From Herbaspirillum sp. AP02 (lineage in GTDB: Bacteria > Pseudomonadota > Gammaproteobacteria > Burkholderiales > Burkholderiaceae_D), in contig NZ_JADWMY010000002.1 of the NCBI RefSeq assembly GCF_015767275.1, positions 434,001-498,000 on the forward strand: DNA of 64,000 nucleotides, given 5' to 3'. Each line of letters starts with the position of its first letter. Position 1 is the first letter of the stretch. Shown piece after piece: positions 8,113-17,812 of this stretch. The position numbers and the translations under genes are program-made. The notes beneath the pieces are model-generated. The model was given only the letters and a program-made list of their open reading frames with translations. It ran no database searches and was not told the origin of the DNA.

Positions 8113-9168
8113 ATGAGGACGTCGCTTGCCGCTCCCTCCCGCATACTGCTCCAGCGTGGCAGCGCGTTGCGCCGCGTTGCACCCTGGCTGCTGTTGCTGT
8201 TGCTGGCCTATGGGGTACTGCCCTGGTTCGCCTCGGCCTATGTGATCGATGCCTTGCTGATTCCCTTCCTGGCCCTCTCGCTGGCAGCGGTCGGGCTGAA
8301 TCTGTTGACCGGGTATGCCGGCCAGCTCTCGCTGGGCAGCGCGGCCTTCATGGCCGTCGGCGCCTTCGCCGCCTACAACCTCAACCTGCGCGTGGCCGGC
8401 CTGCCGCTGCTGGTCTCCATCGTGCTGGCGGGGCTGGCCGCCACGGCCATCGGACTGGTGTTCGGACTGCCCAGCCTGCGCCTGCGGGGTTTCTATCTCG
8501 CGGTCTCCACGCTGGCGGCGCAGTTCTTCGTGCAGTGGGTGCTGGTCAGGTTCAGCTGGTTCAGCAATGACAATCCCTCCGGCGTGATCGATGCACCGGC
8601 GCTGGTGGTGGGTGGCATCGCCTTCGATACGCCGGCGGGACGCTACCTGTTCGCGCTGGCCATCGTCACCGTGCTGACCTTCCTGTGCTGGCGCCTGGTG
8701 CAGAGCCAGACCGGTCATCACTTCATCGCCGTGCGCGACAACGAACAGGCCGCCCGCGTGATCGGCGTACCAGTGCTGCGCACCAAGCTGCTGGCCTTCG
8801 CCATCTCCTCCTTCGTCATCGGCGTGGCTGGCGTGCTGTGGGGCTTCGTCTACCTGCGCACGGTGGAACCGGCGGGCTTCAACCTGGATCGCTCGCTGCA
8901 GATCCTCTTCATCGTCATCCTCGGCGGCCTGGCGACGATACGCGGGGCCTTCCTGGGCGCGGCGCTCATCGTCGTGTTTCCGCTGCTGCTGTCGCGCCTG
9001 GGCAGCCTGCTGCTGGGACGGTGGTTCGACTCGGGCGTGCTGGAGATGAGCCAGCGCATCGTGCTGGGCGCGCTGATCATCTTCTTCCTCATCGTCGAGC
9101 CGCAGGGGTTGGCCGCGCTGTGGGAACGCACATGGCGCCGCCTTCATACGCGCCGGTCCGCACCATAA
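8113..9168 (+). CDS. LIV-type ABC transporter permease (LivM-like)
   Basis: A 351-residue permease with about ten hydrophobic segments. ATG 8113 lies just after the livH stop; a longer reading frame inside livH is unsupported. GLNLLTGYAGQLSLGSAAFM near residue 60 and AVRDNEQAARVIGV near 205 are conserved in LivM. It pairs with the LivH-like permease to form the membrane channel of the sulfone-operon transporter. Confidence 0.85.
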   Translation: MRTSLAAPSRILLQRGSALRRVAPWLLLLLLAYGVLPWFASAYVIDALLIPFLALSLAAVGLNLLTGYAGQLSLGSAAFMAVGAFAAYNLNLRVAGLPLLVSIVLAGLAATAIGLVFGLPSLRLRGFYLAVSTLAAQFFVQWVLVRFSWFSNDNPSGVIDAPALVVGGIAFDTPAGRYLFALAIVTVLTFLCWRLVQSQTGHHFIAVRDNEQAARVIGVPVLRTKLLAFAISSFVIGVAGVLWGFVYLRTVEPAGFNLDRSLQILFIVILGGLATIRGAFLGAALIVVFPLLLSRLGSLLLGRWFDSGVLEMSQRIVLGALIIFFLIVEPQGLAALWERTWRRLHTRRSAP

Positions 9169-9214
9169 CTTCTTACCTTCACTTCCACCCTCACTACGGA
9201 GAAGCTCGCTCACC

Positions 9215-10531
9215 ATGCTGCATACAAAATTAATAAGAACCTTCATCCTCGCAACGGCCTTGTTGTCTGCAGGCCTGCAACATGCCCGTGCCGATGAACA
9301 ATTCTTCCCTCTGCAGAGTTACCGGGTCGGTCCCTACGCTGCAGGCGGAACCGGTTTCTTTGGCGGTTTCATCGATTACCTGAATCTGGTCAACCTGCGC
9401 GATGGCGGCGTGGGCGGCGTCAAGCTGACCTGGGAAGAGGGCGAGACCCAGTACGAAGTGGAGCGCGGCGTGGAAGTCTACGAGCGCCTGAAGCAGCGTC
9501 CCAACATCGCCACCTGGAATCCGCTGTCAGTCGGCATCGCCTACGCCCTGCTGGACCGCGTGACGGCCGACAAGGTGCCGCTCCTGACCATCAACCATGG
9601 CCGCACCGATACCACCGATGGCCGCGTCTTCAAGTACATCTTCCCGCTGCTGCTGAACCCCTACAGCGAGACCTCGGGCATCGTCAACTACATCGCCAGC
9701 AAGGAAGGCGGGAGCGACAAGCTCAAGGGCAAGAAGATCGTGGTGCTCTATCACGGTTCGCCCTATGGCAAGGAGACCATCCCCATCTACAAGCTGCTGT
9801 CGGAAAAATATGGTTTCTCGCTGCAGCAGATCGAGGTGCCGCACCCCGGCAATGATCAGCAGGCCCAGTGGCTCGCGATCCGCCGCGCCAAGCCGGATTA
9901 CGTGGTGCTGCGCGGCTGGGGGGTGATGAATCCGGTGGCCTTGAAGACAGCGCAGAAATCGGGCTTCCCGGCGGACCACATCATCGGCAATGTCTGGTCC
10001 AATTCGGAAGAGGACGTGATTCCCGCAGGCGATGCCGCCAAGGGTTATGTGGCCATCACCACGGTAGCGGCAGGTGCGCAGTATCCGGTGCTGCAGGAAA
10101 TCCAGAAGACCGTCTATGGCGCCGGCAAGGGCAACCTGCAGGACCCCAAACGTATCGGCAGCGTCTACCACAACCTGGGCGTACTCAACGGCATCCTCAA
10201 CGTGGAAGCGATCCGCATCGCCCAGGCGAAGTTCGGCAAGCGCACCTTGACCGGTGATGAAATCCGTTGGGGTCTGGAAAACCTCAACATCGACCAGGCA
10301 CGTACGGCCGCCCTCGGTGCCAAGGGCCTGTTCCACTCCATCCACGTCACGTGGGACAACCACGAAGGCGACGGCCTGGTGGCCTTCCAGCAATGGGATG
10401 GCAAGCAGTGGAACGTGGTCTCCGACTGGATCGCACCGGACTGGAAGCTGCTGCGCCCCATCATCGAAAAGTCCGCCCTGGCCTATGCCAAGGAAAAGAA
10501 CATCAAGGTGCGCAAGAGCATCGATGACTGA
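9215..10531 (+). CDS. LIV-type ABC transporter periplasmic binding protein
   Basis: A 438-residue binding protein of the type I periplasmic fold (LivK/amide-urea-binding family). The signal peptide (FILATALLSAGLQHARA) is cleaved near residue 27. FFGGFIDYLNLVNLRDGGV and GVKLTWEEGETQYEVERGVE are typical of LIV-family receptors for non-classical ligands. It completes the transporter together with the ATPases at 6304 and 11869 and the two permeases. A strong hairpin follows its stop inside the operon. The ligand is inferred to be a sulfone, sulfonate or precursor, solely from context. Confidence 0.8.
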   Translation: MLHTKLIRTFILATALLSAGLQHARADEQFFPLQSYRVGPYAAGGTGFFGGFIDYLNLVNLRDGGVGGVKLTWEEGETQYEVERGVEVYERLKQRPNIATWNPLSVGIAYALLDRVTADKVPLLTINHGRTDTTDGRVFKYIFPLLLNPYSETSGIVNYIASKEGGSDKLKGKKIVVLYHGSPYGKETIPIYKLLSEKYGFSLQQIEVPHPGNDQQAQWLAIRRAKPDYVVLRGWGVMNPVALKTAQKSGFPADHIIGNVWSNSEEDVIPAGDAAKGYVAITTVAAGAQYPVLQEIQKTVYGAGKGNLQDPKRIGSVYHNLGVLNGILNVEAIRIAQAKFGKRTLTGDEIRWGLENLNIDQARTAALGAKGLFHSIHVTWDNHEGDGLVAFQQWDGKQWNVVSDWIAPDWKLLRPIIEKSALAYAKEKNIKVRKSIDD

Positions 10532-10538
10532 TGGCCGG

Positions 10539-10564
10539 GCGGTCCCGCTTTGATGCGGGACCGC
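10539..10564 (+). terminator. Intra-operon hairpin after the binding-protein gene
   Basis: GCGGTCCCGC (10539-10548) and GCGGGACCGC (10555-10564) form a perfect 10-bp stem with loop TTTGAT. A T-rich stretch (CTCATTTTTTG) occurs about 20 bases later rather than directly after the stem. It is more likely a 3'-stabiliser or partial attenuator that raises binding-protein mRNA than a full terminator. Confidence 0.55.
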
Positions 10565-10607
10565 TGGCGTTCTCTATTGACTTCCTCATTTTTTGAAAGA
10601 CCTGACC

Positions 10608-11867
10608 ATGTCTGCCGTGCTCGCTTCCTCTGCCCCTTCCTATTCTCCCGCCACGGGCCCGGTGCCCGGCCTGCCGCGCGCTGCGCAACCGGCCCACGTG
10701 ATCCGTGATGACGCCGAAGCCATCGCCGTGGCGCACGCGCTGGCCAGGCGCCTGGCGCAGGGCGCCTCCGAACGTGACCAGCTGCGCCGCTGGCCGGTGG
10801 AAGAGATCGAAGCCTATTCGCAGAGCGGCCTGTGGGCCATCAACGTGCCGCGTGCCTTCGGCGGAGCCGAAGTCTCCTATGCCACGCTGGCCGAAGTGAT
10901 CTCCATCATTTCCGCCGCCGATCCGTCGCTGGGGCAGATCACGCAGAACCATCTGGGCTTCGTGGCGGCGGTGCGCACCGTGTCCGATCCGGAGCAGCAG
11001 CAACGTTTCTTTGCCGATTTCCTGCGCGGGGTGCGCTGGGGAAATGCATTCTCCGAGTCGGGATCCAAGCGGGCGGCGGATTTCGAGACACGCTTCGTCG
11101 ATGCAGGCGAGCATGTCATCGTGACCGGCAAGAAGTTCTATTCCACCGGCGCACTGCTGGCGCACTACGTACCCATCGTCGCCAATGACGAAGAGAACCG
11201 TACCTGGTACGTGGTGGCCGAGCGCAATGCGCCGGGTCTCACCGTCATCGATGACTGGTCTGCCTTCGGTCAGCGTACTACCCTGAGCGGCACCGTCATC
11301 ATCGACCAGGTGAAAGTGCCCAAGACACATCTGATCCCGGCCTACAAGGGCTATCTGGAGCCCTCCGCCGATGGCGCCATCTTCCAGATCATCCAGGCCG
11401 CCGTGGACATAGGCATCGGCCGCGCCGCCATCGCCGATACCCAGGATTTCGTGCGCACCAAGTCGCGTCCGTGGATCGACAGCGGGCGCGACCATGCCTG
11501 GGAGGATCCGTATTCCATCCAGGCCGTGGGCGACCTGCAGATCCGCCTGCATGCCAGCGAAGCCCTGCTGGAACGCGCCGGTCGCGCTATCGATGCGGCG
11601 GTGGCCGCACCCGATGCCGAGAGCGTGGCGCGGGCGCAGATCCTCACCGCCGAAGCCAAGGTGCTCTCCACCGAGATCGCCATCCATGCCACCAACAAGC
11701 TCTTCGAACTGGCGGGCACGCGCTCCACCCTGGGCCAGTACAACCTGGATCGCCATTGGCGCAATGCGCGCACCCACACCCTGCACGACCCGGTGCGCTG
11801 GAAGTACGCCATCGTCGGCAACTACTACCTCAACGGCGTGAAGCCGCCTTTCCACGCCTGGAGCTGA
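10608..11867 (+). CDS. sfnB: Acyl-CoA-dehydrogenase-fold flavoprotein, SfnB/MsuC-like
   Basis: A 419-residue protein of the acyl-CoA dehydrogenase/DszC superfamily. ATG 10608 is preferred over an upstream TTG. QITQNHLGFVAAVR, GNAFSESGSKRA near residue 145 and the C-terminal HTLHDPVRWKYAIVGNYYLNG are typical of SfnB and of the FMNH2-dependent methanesulfinate monooxygenase MsuC. SfnG yields methanesulfinate, and an MsuC activity would oxidise it to methanesulfonate with FMNH2 from MsuE. SfnB and MsuC cannot be separated by eye. The gene is inserted between the transporter's binding protein and its second ATPase. Confidence 0.75.
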   Translation: MSAVLASSAPSYSPATGPVPGLPRAAQPAHVIRDDAEAIAVAHALARRLAQGASERDQLRRWPVEEIEAYSQSGLWAINVPRAFGGAEVSYATLAEVISIISAADPSLGQITQNHLGFVAAVRTVSDPEQQQRFFADFLRGVRWGNAFSESGSKRAADFETRFVDAGEHVIVTGKKFYSTGALLAHYVPIVANDEENRTWYVVAERNAPGLTVIDDWSAFGQRTTLSGTVIIDQVKVPKTHLIPAYKGYLEPSADGAIFQIIQAAVDIGIGRAAIADTQDFVRTKSRPWIDSGRDHAWEDPYSIQAVGDLQIRLHASEALLERAGRAIDAAVAAPDAESVARAQILTAEAKVLSTEIAIHATNKLFELAGTRSTLGQYNLDRHWRNARTHTLHDPVRWKYAIVGNYYLNGVKPPFHAWS

Positions 11868-11868
11868 T

Positions 11869-12630
<762 letters not shown>

Positions 12631-12645
12631 CGTGCGCAATGATCG

Positions 12646-13560
12646 TCAGTCCTGGAAGGCTTTCATGCGCGTACTCAGGTGTTGCAGCAGGCGGTTGGCT
12701 GCGGTGGAGAGCTGCCGCCCGGTGCGCGTGATGAGATGCGCCTCGGAGCGTGCCAGCAGCGTATTGCGCACCGGGATCGCAAACAGTTCGCGGGCCGCCA
12801 GCTCGGTGGTCACCGCAAAGAGCGGCAAGAGCGTGAAGCCCAGCTCGGACTTCACGAAATGTTTGAGGATGGCAATCGAATTGGTGGTGATGGTGGGCGT
12901 CAGGCGGGTCTTCTCGATCAAGGTTGCCGCTTCCACCAGTTGCCGCGTGCCATAGGCCAGGTGCGTCAAGGCCATCGGATAGGCGGCCAGTTCGCGCAGG
13001 GTCACCGATTCCACCTTGCCCAGCAAGGGAAACTGCCGTCCCACGATGGCATACATGGGCTGGCGCGCGACGGCGCGGCTGACGATCTTGGCCTCCACCG
13101 GCGGATTGAAGACCAGTCCGATCTCGGCCTCGTCGGCCGCCACCGCACTGACCACTTCGTTGGTGCCGGCCAGGTCCAGCACCAGTGAGATCTCCGGATA
13201 CTTCTTGCAGAACTGCTTGATGGGCCCGCTCACCATATCCGAGATGAACCCTTCCCCCATGATGATGTTGATCGATCCGCGCTTGAGGCCACGGATCTCC
13301 TGCAGCTTGGCCAGCACATCGGACTGGTGCGAGCGCTGCTCGCGGTAATACTCCAGCAGCAGGGCGCCGGCTTCGGTCGGACTGACGCCACGCTTGTGGC
13401 GTTCGATCAGCGGGACCGCCAGTTCCTGCTCCAGCAGGCTGATCTGGCGGCTCACCGCTGAGGGCGCGATGTCGAGCGCATCGGCGGCCGCGCGTACGCT
13501 GCCGCTGCGCACCGCTTCATACAGATAGGCAATGCGGTGGTCATTGAGGGTCTCGCCCAT
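12646..13560 (-). CDS. LysR-family transcriptional regulator
   Basis: A 304-residue LysR protein. The N-terminal winged HTH (VRAAADALDIAPSAVSRQISLLEQEL, residues about 23-48) is followed by an effector domain. It is divergent from the hydroxyacid-dehydrogenase/ALDH/permease operon at 13815 and probably controls it. A TGTTCT-N7-AGAACA repeat lies just ahead of its start. The effector is presumably the substrate or an intermediate of that operon, which is unknown. Confidence 0.85.
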   Translation of the reverse strand: MGETLNDHRIAYLYEAVRSGSVRAAADALDIAPSAVSRQISLLEQELAVPLIERHKRGVSPTEAGALLLEYYREQRSHQSDVLAKLQEIRGLKRGSINIIMGEGFISDMVSGPIKQFCKKYPEISLVLDLAGTNEVVSAVAADEAEIGLVFNPPVEAKIVSRAVARQPMYAIVGRQFPLLGKVESVTLRELAAYPMALTHLAYGTRQLVEAATLIEKTRLTPTITTNSIAILKHFVKSELGFTLLPLFAVTTELAARELFAIPVRNTLLARSEAHLITRTGRQLSTAANRLLQHLSTRMKAFQD

Positions 13561-13570
13561 GCAATCTCCG

Positions 13571-13589
13571 TGTTCTCGAAATTAGAACA
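13571..13589. promoter_or_regulatory. Inverted repeat, candidate LysR operator
   Basis: TGTTCT-N7-AGAACA is a perfect 6-bp-arm repeat and contains a T-N11-A core as in LysR boxes. It lies 10 bp from the start codon of the LysR gene, in the gap shared with the divergent catabolic operon. Confidence 0.55.
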
Positions 13590-13814
13590 ATAAACATGAT
13601 CTGTGCGGATTGATTGTAGTGATCAAAGCCGCCAAACTCAACGCTCATCAGAGGCAAGTTCGTTCATCACGCGGCGAACGCCATGCATCTTGTGCAGTAT
13701 ATCCGTTATTTTGCTGCGATGCGCAAAATCGGTGCGGAGTGCGCATCAAGCTGGCGCAGGGCTGCCTCTATTTGGTGAACATGCGTGGATCGTCAGAGAA
13801 CACAGAGGACAAGG

Positions 13815-14690
13815 ATGAAGAAGATCGGAGTGATCGGCCTGGGCAACATGGGCCGTGGCATGGCGTTTTCCCTGCAGCGCGGGGGCTATGAGGTCGTGGG
13901 ATATGACGCCCTGGAGGCGACCCGCACGGACCTGAGGCAGAAGGGGCTGCATTGCGTGGATGCGATTGCCGCCCTGGCGGGGACGGTGGACATGGTGGTG
14001 TTGTCGCTGCCGACATCGGACATCGTGGAGCAGGTGGTGCTGGGGGAGGGCGGTCTGTTGCAGTGCGGTACTGACGGACTGGTGATTGTGGATACCACGA
14101 CCGCCGACCCCAACAGTACCCGGCGCCTGGCCGCCGAATTGCAGGCTGCGGGCATGCAACTGGTGGATGCACCAGTCAGCGGCGGTCCCAAGGGCGCGGC
14201 CACGGCCACCATGGGCATGGTCATCGGCGGCAGCGCCGAGATCGTGGCGCGCATCGAACCGGTCCTGGCGGTGATGAGCGCCAAGCGCGTGCATGTCGGC
14301 CCGGTCGGCGCCGGGCACGTGGCCAAGCTGCTCAACAATCTGGTCACGGGCACGCATCTGCTCATCGCCGGCGAGGCCGCGCGCGTCGCTGCCGCAGCCG
14401 GACTGGATGCGCGCCAGATCTTCCAGGGGCTGGCCGCCGGCTCGGCCAACAGCAAGGTGATCGACACCTTCTATCCCACCTGGATCTTCAATGAAGCCTT
14501 CGATTCCGGCTTCACCATGAAACTCATGCGCAAGGACCTGCGCCTGGCCATGAACCTGATCGAACAGACCGAGAGCACCACCCCCCTGGCCAAGGAAGCC
14601 GGCCGGCTCTGGGCCAGGAGCGTGGAGCGCCTGGCCGATGCGGAAGATTTCAACCGCATCGTGACCTACATCGACCCTTCCGAACACTGA
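13815..14690 (+). CDS. NAD(P)-dependent beta-hydroxyacid dehydrogenase (HIBADH family)
   Basis: A 291-residue enzyme of the 3-hydroxyisobutyrate/6-phosphogluconate dehydrogenase-like family. ATG 13815 places the Rossmann motif IGLGNMGRGMA at residue 5 and follows GAGGACAAGG. VDAPVSGGPKGA near residue 118 is the substrate-binding motif, and VAKLLNNLVTG near 170 contains the catalytic Lys. It oxidises a beta-hydroxyacid or short alcohol acid to a semialdehyde or keto acid. An aldehyde dehydrogenase follows 15 bp later, suggesting sequential oxidation. The exact substrate (3-hydroxyisobutyrate, threonate, sulfolactaldehyde-like) cannot be told from sequence. Confidence 0.8.
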   Translation: MKKIGVIGLGNMGRGMAFSLQRGGYEVVGYDALEATRTDLRQKGLHCVDAIAALAGTVDMVVLSLPTSDIVEQVVLGEGGLLQCGTDGLVIVDTTTADPNSTRRLAAELQAAGMQLVDAPVSGGPKGAATATMGMVIGGSAEIVARIEPVLAVMSAKRVHVGPVGAGHVAKLLNNLVTGTHLLIAGEAARVAAAAGLDARQIFQGLAAGSANSKVIDTFYPTWIFNEAFDSGFTMKLMRKDLRLAMNLIEQTESTTPLAKEAGRLWARSVERLADAEDFNRIVTYIDPSEH

Positions 14691-14705
14691 TTTCCGGAGC
14701 ACCTC

Positions 14706-16220
14706 ATGCAACTTCATGACGCAGACAATCTGATGCTGGCCTTTGGCCATTTCTTCCCCGGTGCCAAGGAGGTCGGTTCCTGGATCAACGGCGAACTGAT
14801 CGCCGGCGAGGGCGAACACATCCAGCTCTACAACCCGGCCACCGGCCGTGCTTCGCTGAGCTACCGCGACGGCGGTGCCGCCGCGGTGGAAGCGGCGGCC
14901 GCGGCGGCCCAGCGAGCGCAACGCCAGTGGTGGGCCTTGAGTCACGCCGCGCGTGGCCGTGCCCTGTATGCGGTGGGTGCCGTCATCCGTGCCGAGGCCG
15001 AGGCGCTGGCGCGGCTGGAGGCGATCTCGTCCGGCAAGCCCATCCGCGATTGCCGTGCCGAGATGCAGAAGGTCGCCGAGATGTTCGAGTATTACGCAGG
15101 ATGGGCCGACAAATTCTACGGCGAAGTCATTCCCGTCCCCAGCGCGCACCTGAACTACACCCGCCGTGAGCCCTACGGCACCGTGCTGCAGATGACGCCC
15201 TGGAACGCACCGGCCTTCACCTGCGGCTGGCAGCTCGGCCCGGCACTGGCCACCGGCAACGCGGTGCTGCTCAAGCCCTCCGAACTGACGCCGTTCTCTT
15301 CGCTGGCCATTGCCCGCCTGGGCGAGCAAGCCGGCCTGCCGGTCGGCCTGGTCAACGTGCTGGCCGGACTGGGCCAGAGCATGGTGCCGCAGGCCATGGC
15401 GACGTGGTCGGTGAAGAAGGTGATCTTCGTCGGTTCACCCGCCACCGGCGCGCTCATCGCCAAGGCCGCTGCCGAACGCGTGATGCCTTGCGTACTGGAG
15501 CTGGGCGGCAAGTCGGCCAACATCATCTTCGATGACGCCGATCTGCGCCTGGCGGCCTTCGGCGCGCAGGCGGCCATCTTCTCCGGCGCCGGGCAGAGCT
15601 GCGTGGCGGGTTCGCGCCTGCTGGTCCAGCGCAAGGTCTATGACCAGTTCGTCGAATCGGTCGCCGCGGGCGCGGAGAAGATCAAACTGGGTGCCCCGCT
15701 GGAAGACAGTACCGAAGTCGGTCCCATCAACAACCGCCGGCAGTATGAACATATCCAGCGCATGGTGGCCAGTGGCCTGCAAGCAGGCGCGACCCTGGCG
15801 GCGGGCCAGTCGAACTATGGCGAGGAAGGCTACTTCGTGCGGCCGACGCTGCTGGCGCATGCCGACAATGCGATGGAGGTGGCGCGTTCGGAGATCTTCG
15901 GTCCGGTGGCCGTTGCCATTCCCTTCGAGGATGAGGCCGAGGCCATCGCCATTGCCAATGACAGCGAATTCGGCCTGGCCGGTGCCGTCTGGACGCGTGA
16001 CGTGGCGCGGGCGCATCGGGTCGCCGCCGGCGTCAATGCCGGGACCTTCTGGGTCAACAGCTACAAGACCATCAATGTGGCCTCGCCCTTCGGTGGTTTC
16101 AACCGCAGCGGCTACGGGCGCTCCAGCGGCATGGAAGCGCTCTACGACTATACGCAGACCAAGAGCGTGTGGGTCGAGACCTCGGCCAGCCCGGCCACTC
16201 CCTTCGGCTACGCCGGCTGA
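14706..16220 (+). CDS. NAD(P)-dependent aldehyde dehydrogenase
   Basis: A 504-residue ALDH-superfamily enzyme. TPWNAPAF (about residue 165) precedes the cofactor-binding KPSELTP; ELGGKSANIIF near 265 holds the general-base Glu; the catalytic Cys is in SGAGQSCVAGSR near 300; EIFGPV near 397 completes the signature set. It probably oxidises the semialdehyde made by the neighbouring HIBADH-type enzyme without CoA. Succinate-, malonate- or betaine-aldehyde-type specificity remains open. Confidence 0.85.
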   Translation: MQLHDADNLMLAFGHFFPGAKEVGSWINGELIAGEGEHIQLYNPATGRASLSYRDGGAAAVEAAAAAAQRAQRQWWALSHAARGRALYAVGAVIRAEAEALARLEAISSGKPIRDCRAEMQKVAEMFEYYAGWADKFYGEVIPVPSAHLNYTRREPYGTVLQMTPWNAPAFTCGWQLGPALATGNAVLLKPSELTPFSSLAIARLGEQAGLPVGLVNVLAGLGQSMVPQAMATWSVKKVIFVGSPATGALIAKAAAERVMPCVLELGGKSANIIFDDADLRLAAFGAQAAIFSGAGQSCVAGSRLLVQRKVYDQFVESVAAGAEKIKLGAPLEDSTEVGPINNRRQYEHIQRMVASGLQAGATLAAGQSNYGEEGYFVRPTLLAHADNAMEVARSEIFGPVAVAIPFEDEAEAIAIANDSEFGLAGAVWTRDVARAHRVAAGVNAGTFWVNSYKTINVASPFGGFNRSGYGRSSGMEALYDYTQTKSVWVETSASPATPFGYAG

Positions 16221-16317
16221 AGGGCAGGGTTCCACGCAACACCAGGCTGACCGATCCACCATCACAAGAGGCCGCCTCGCCGGGGCGAGGCGGCCCACGT
16301 CTCGAGGGAGAAGCAAG

Positions 16318-17652
16318 ATGCAAACAAGCTATGCCAGTCATGTCGCGCAACCACAGGGAGAGCGGACCCGCTTTCCCTTCCTGAAGCTGTACTTCCTGAC
16401 GGCCATCGTGATGCTGCTGGCCGACTGGATCGGTTCGGTCACGCTCAATGTCGGTCCGGGCAAGGTGGTGTTGCTGCCCATGGTGTGGGCCATCATCATG
16501 GGCGGGATGCTGGGTCTGCTGCACAAGTCCATGCCGGCGCCCCTGCGGCTGGATACGGCCATGCAGTTTCGCGCCGCCTCGGTACTGCAGCCGGCGCTGC
16601 TGCTGTTCATCGCCAAGCTCGGCCTGATGGTGGGCAGCTCGCTGCCCAAGCTGGCTGCTGCCGGCTGGGCACTGGCGTTCCAGGAACTGGGCCACTTCGT
16701 GGGCACCATCCTGATCGGCCTGCCGCTGGCGCTGCTGCTGGGCATCAAGCGCGAAGCCATCGGCGCCACCTTCTCGGTCGGACGCGAACCCAGCCTGGCC
16801 ATCATCGGCGAGCGCTATGGCATGGATTCTCCAGAGGGACGCGGCGTGCTGGCCGAGTACCTGACCGGCACCCTGTTCGGCGCCGTGTTCATCGCCATCC
16901 TGGCGGGTTTCCTGGCCAGCCTCAACATCTTCCATCCCTATGCCCTGGCCATGGGGGCGGGCGTGGGATCGGGCAGCATGATGGCCGCAGCCTCCGGCGC
17001 CATCGCTGCCCAGCAGACAGCCGAAGTGGCCAAGGATGTGATGACCTTCGCCGCCGCCAGCAACCTGATCACCACCACGCTGGGGACCTACTTCACGCTG
17101 TTCATCTCGCTGCCGCTGGCGGTGTATGGCTATCGGATACTGGAACCCATCCTGGGCCGCACCACCCGCGCTTCCACCGAGCAGAGCCAGGTCAGTGCCG
17201 GTGATCATGCCGAGGTGCCGGAACTGGGCCAGCTGCAGAAGTGGGGCGCGTGGGGCGTGGCGGCGGTGCTGACCCTGGTGAGCGACTGGATCCTGTATGG
17301 CAGCAAGCCCATGGAGACCTTGCCGGGCATGCTGGTGATCGTGGCGGCGGTGGCCGTGGGCGACCTGCTGTGCCGCTTGACGGGGCGCAAGGTTCCGGCG
17401 GTGTGCTGGGTCTCCATCGTGGCCATGGCACTGACCTCGCCGATCTGTCCCTGGGCCGCGCAGCTGGTGGCGCTGACCGGCAAGATCAATTTCCTCTCGG
17501 TGACCCCGGTGATGCTGACCTTCGCCGGCCTGTCGCTGGCCAAGGATATCCCGGCCTTCCGCCGCCTGGGCTGGCGCATCGTGCTGGTGTCCTTCGCAGC
17601 CAATGCAGGCACCTTCATTGGTGCCACGCTGGTGGCCGAGATCTTCCACTGA
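16318..17652 (+). CDS. DUF3100 family membrane transporter
   Basis: A 444-residue polytopic protein with about eleven hydrophobic segments. ATG 16318 follows GAGGGAGAAG; a longer in-frame reading into the ALDH gene lacks support. FSVGREPSLAIIGERYGMDS near residue 152 and the glycine-rich MGAGVGSGSMMAAASGAIAA near 215 are conserved in DUF3100 proteins, uncharacterised carriers often beside hydroxyacid or aldehyde dehydrogenases. As third gene of this cluster it is a plausible importer of the hydroxyacid or of a metal-chelated organic acid; the function is unproven. Confidence 0.7.
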   Translation: MQTSYASHVAQPQGERTRFPFLKLYFLTAIVMLLADWIGSVTLNVGPGKVVLLPMVWAIIMGGMLGLLHKSMPAPLRLDTAMQFRAASVLQPALLLFIAKLGLMVGSSLPKLAAAGWALAFQELGHFVGTILIGLPLALLLGIKREAIGATFSVGREPSLAIIGERYGMDSPEGRGVLAEYLTGTLFGAVFIAILAGFLASLNIFHPYALAMGAGVGSGSMMAAASGAIAAQQTAEVAKDVMTFAAASNLITTTLGTYFTLFISLPLAVYGYRILEPILGRTTRASTEQSQVSAGDHAEVPELGQLQKWGAWGVAAVLTLVSDWILYGSKPMETLPGMLVIVAAVAVGDLLCRLTGRKVPAVCWVSIVAMALTSPICPWAAQLVALTGKINFLSVTPVMLTFAGLSLAKDIPAFRRLGWRIVLVSFAANAGTFIGATLVAEIFH

Positions 17653-17812
17653 AGGGCAATAAAACCGGCGCTTTGCTGGCCCAGATCAAACCATCGGCAA
17701 TGATCGCAGCTACGCGCCGGCCGGGATGACTATACTTGGCGCAAGGATGGCCGCACGGCAACAGGCTGTGCGGCCATCGTGCTTTTCCAGTTCAGTTTTC
17801 CAGGATGATGCG

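Noticed and set aside
7708..9246. 512-codon minus-strand frame
   Set aside because: Antisense to the livH/livM-like genes; Gln/Arg-rich composition is a high-GC artefact.
15532..16317. N-terminal extension of the DUF3100 protein into the ALDH gene
   Set aside because: Arg/Ser/Pro-rich shadow sequence; a good ribosome-binding site precedes ATG 16318.
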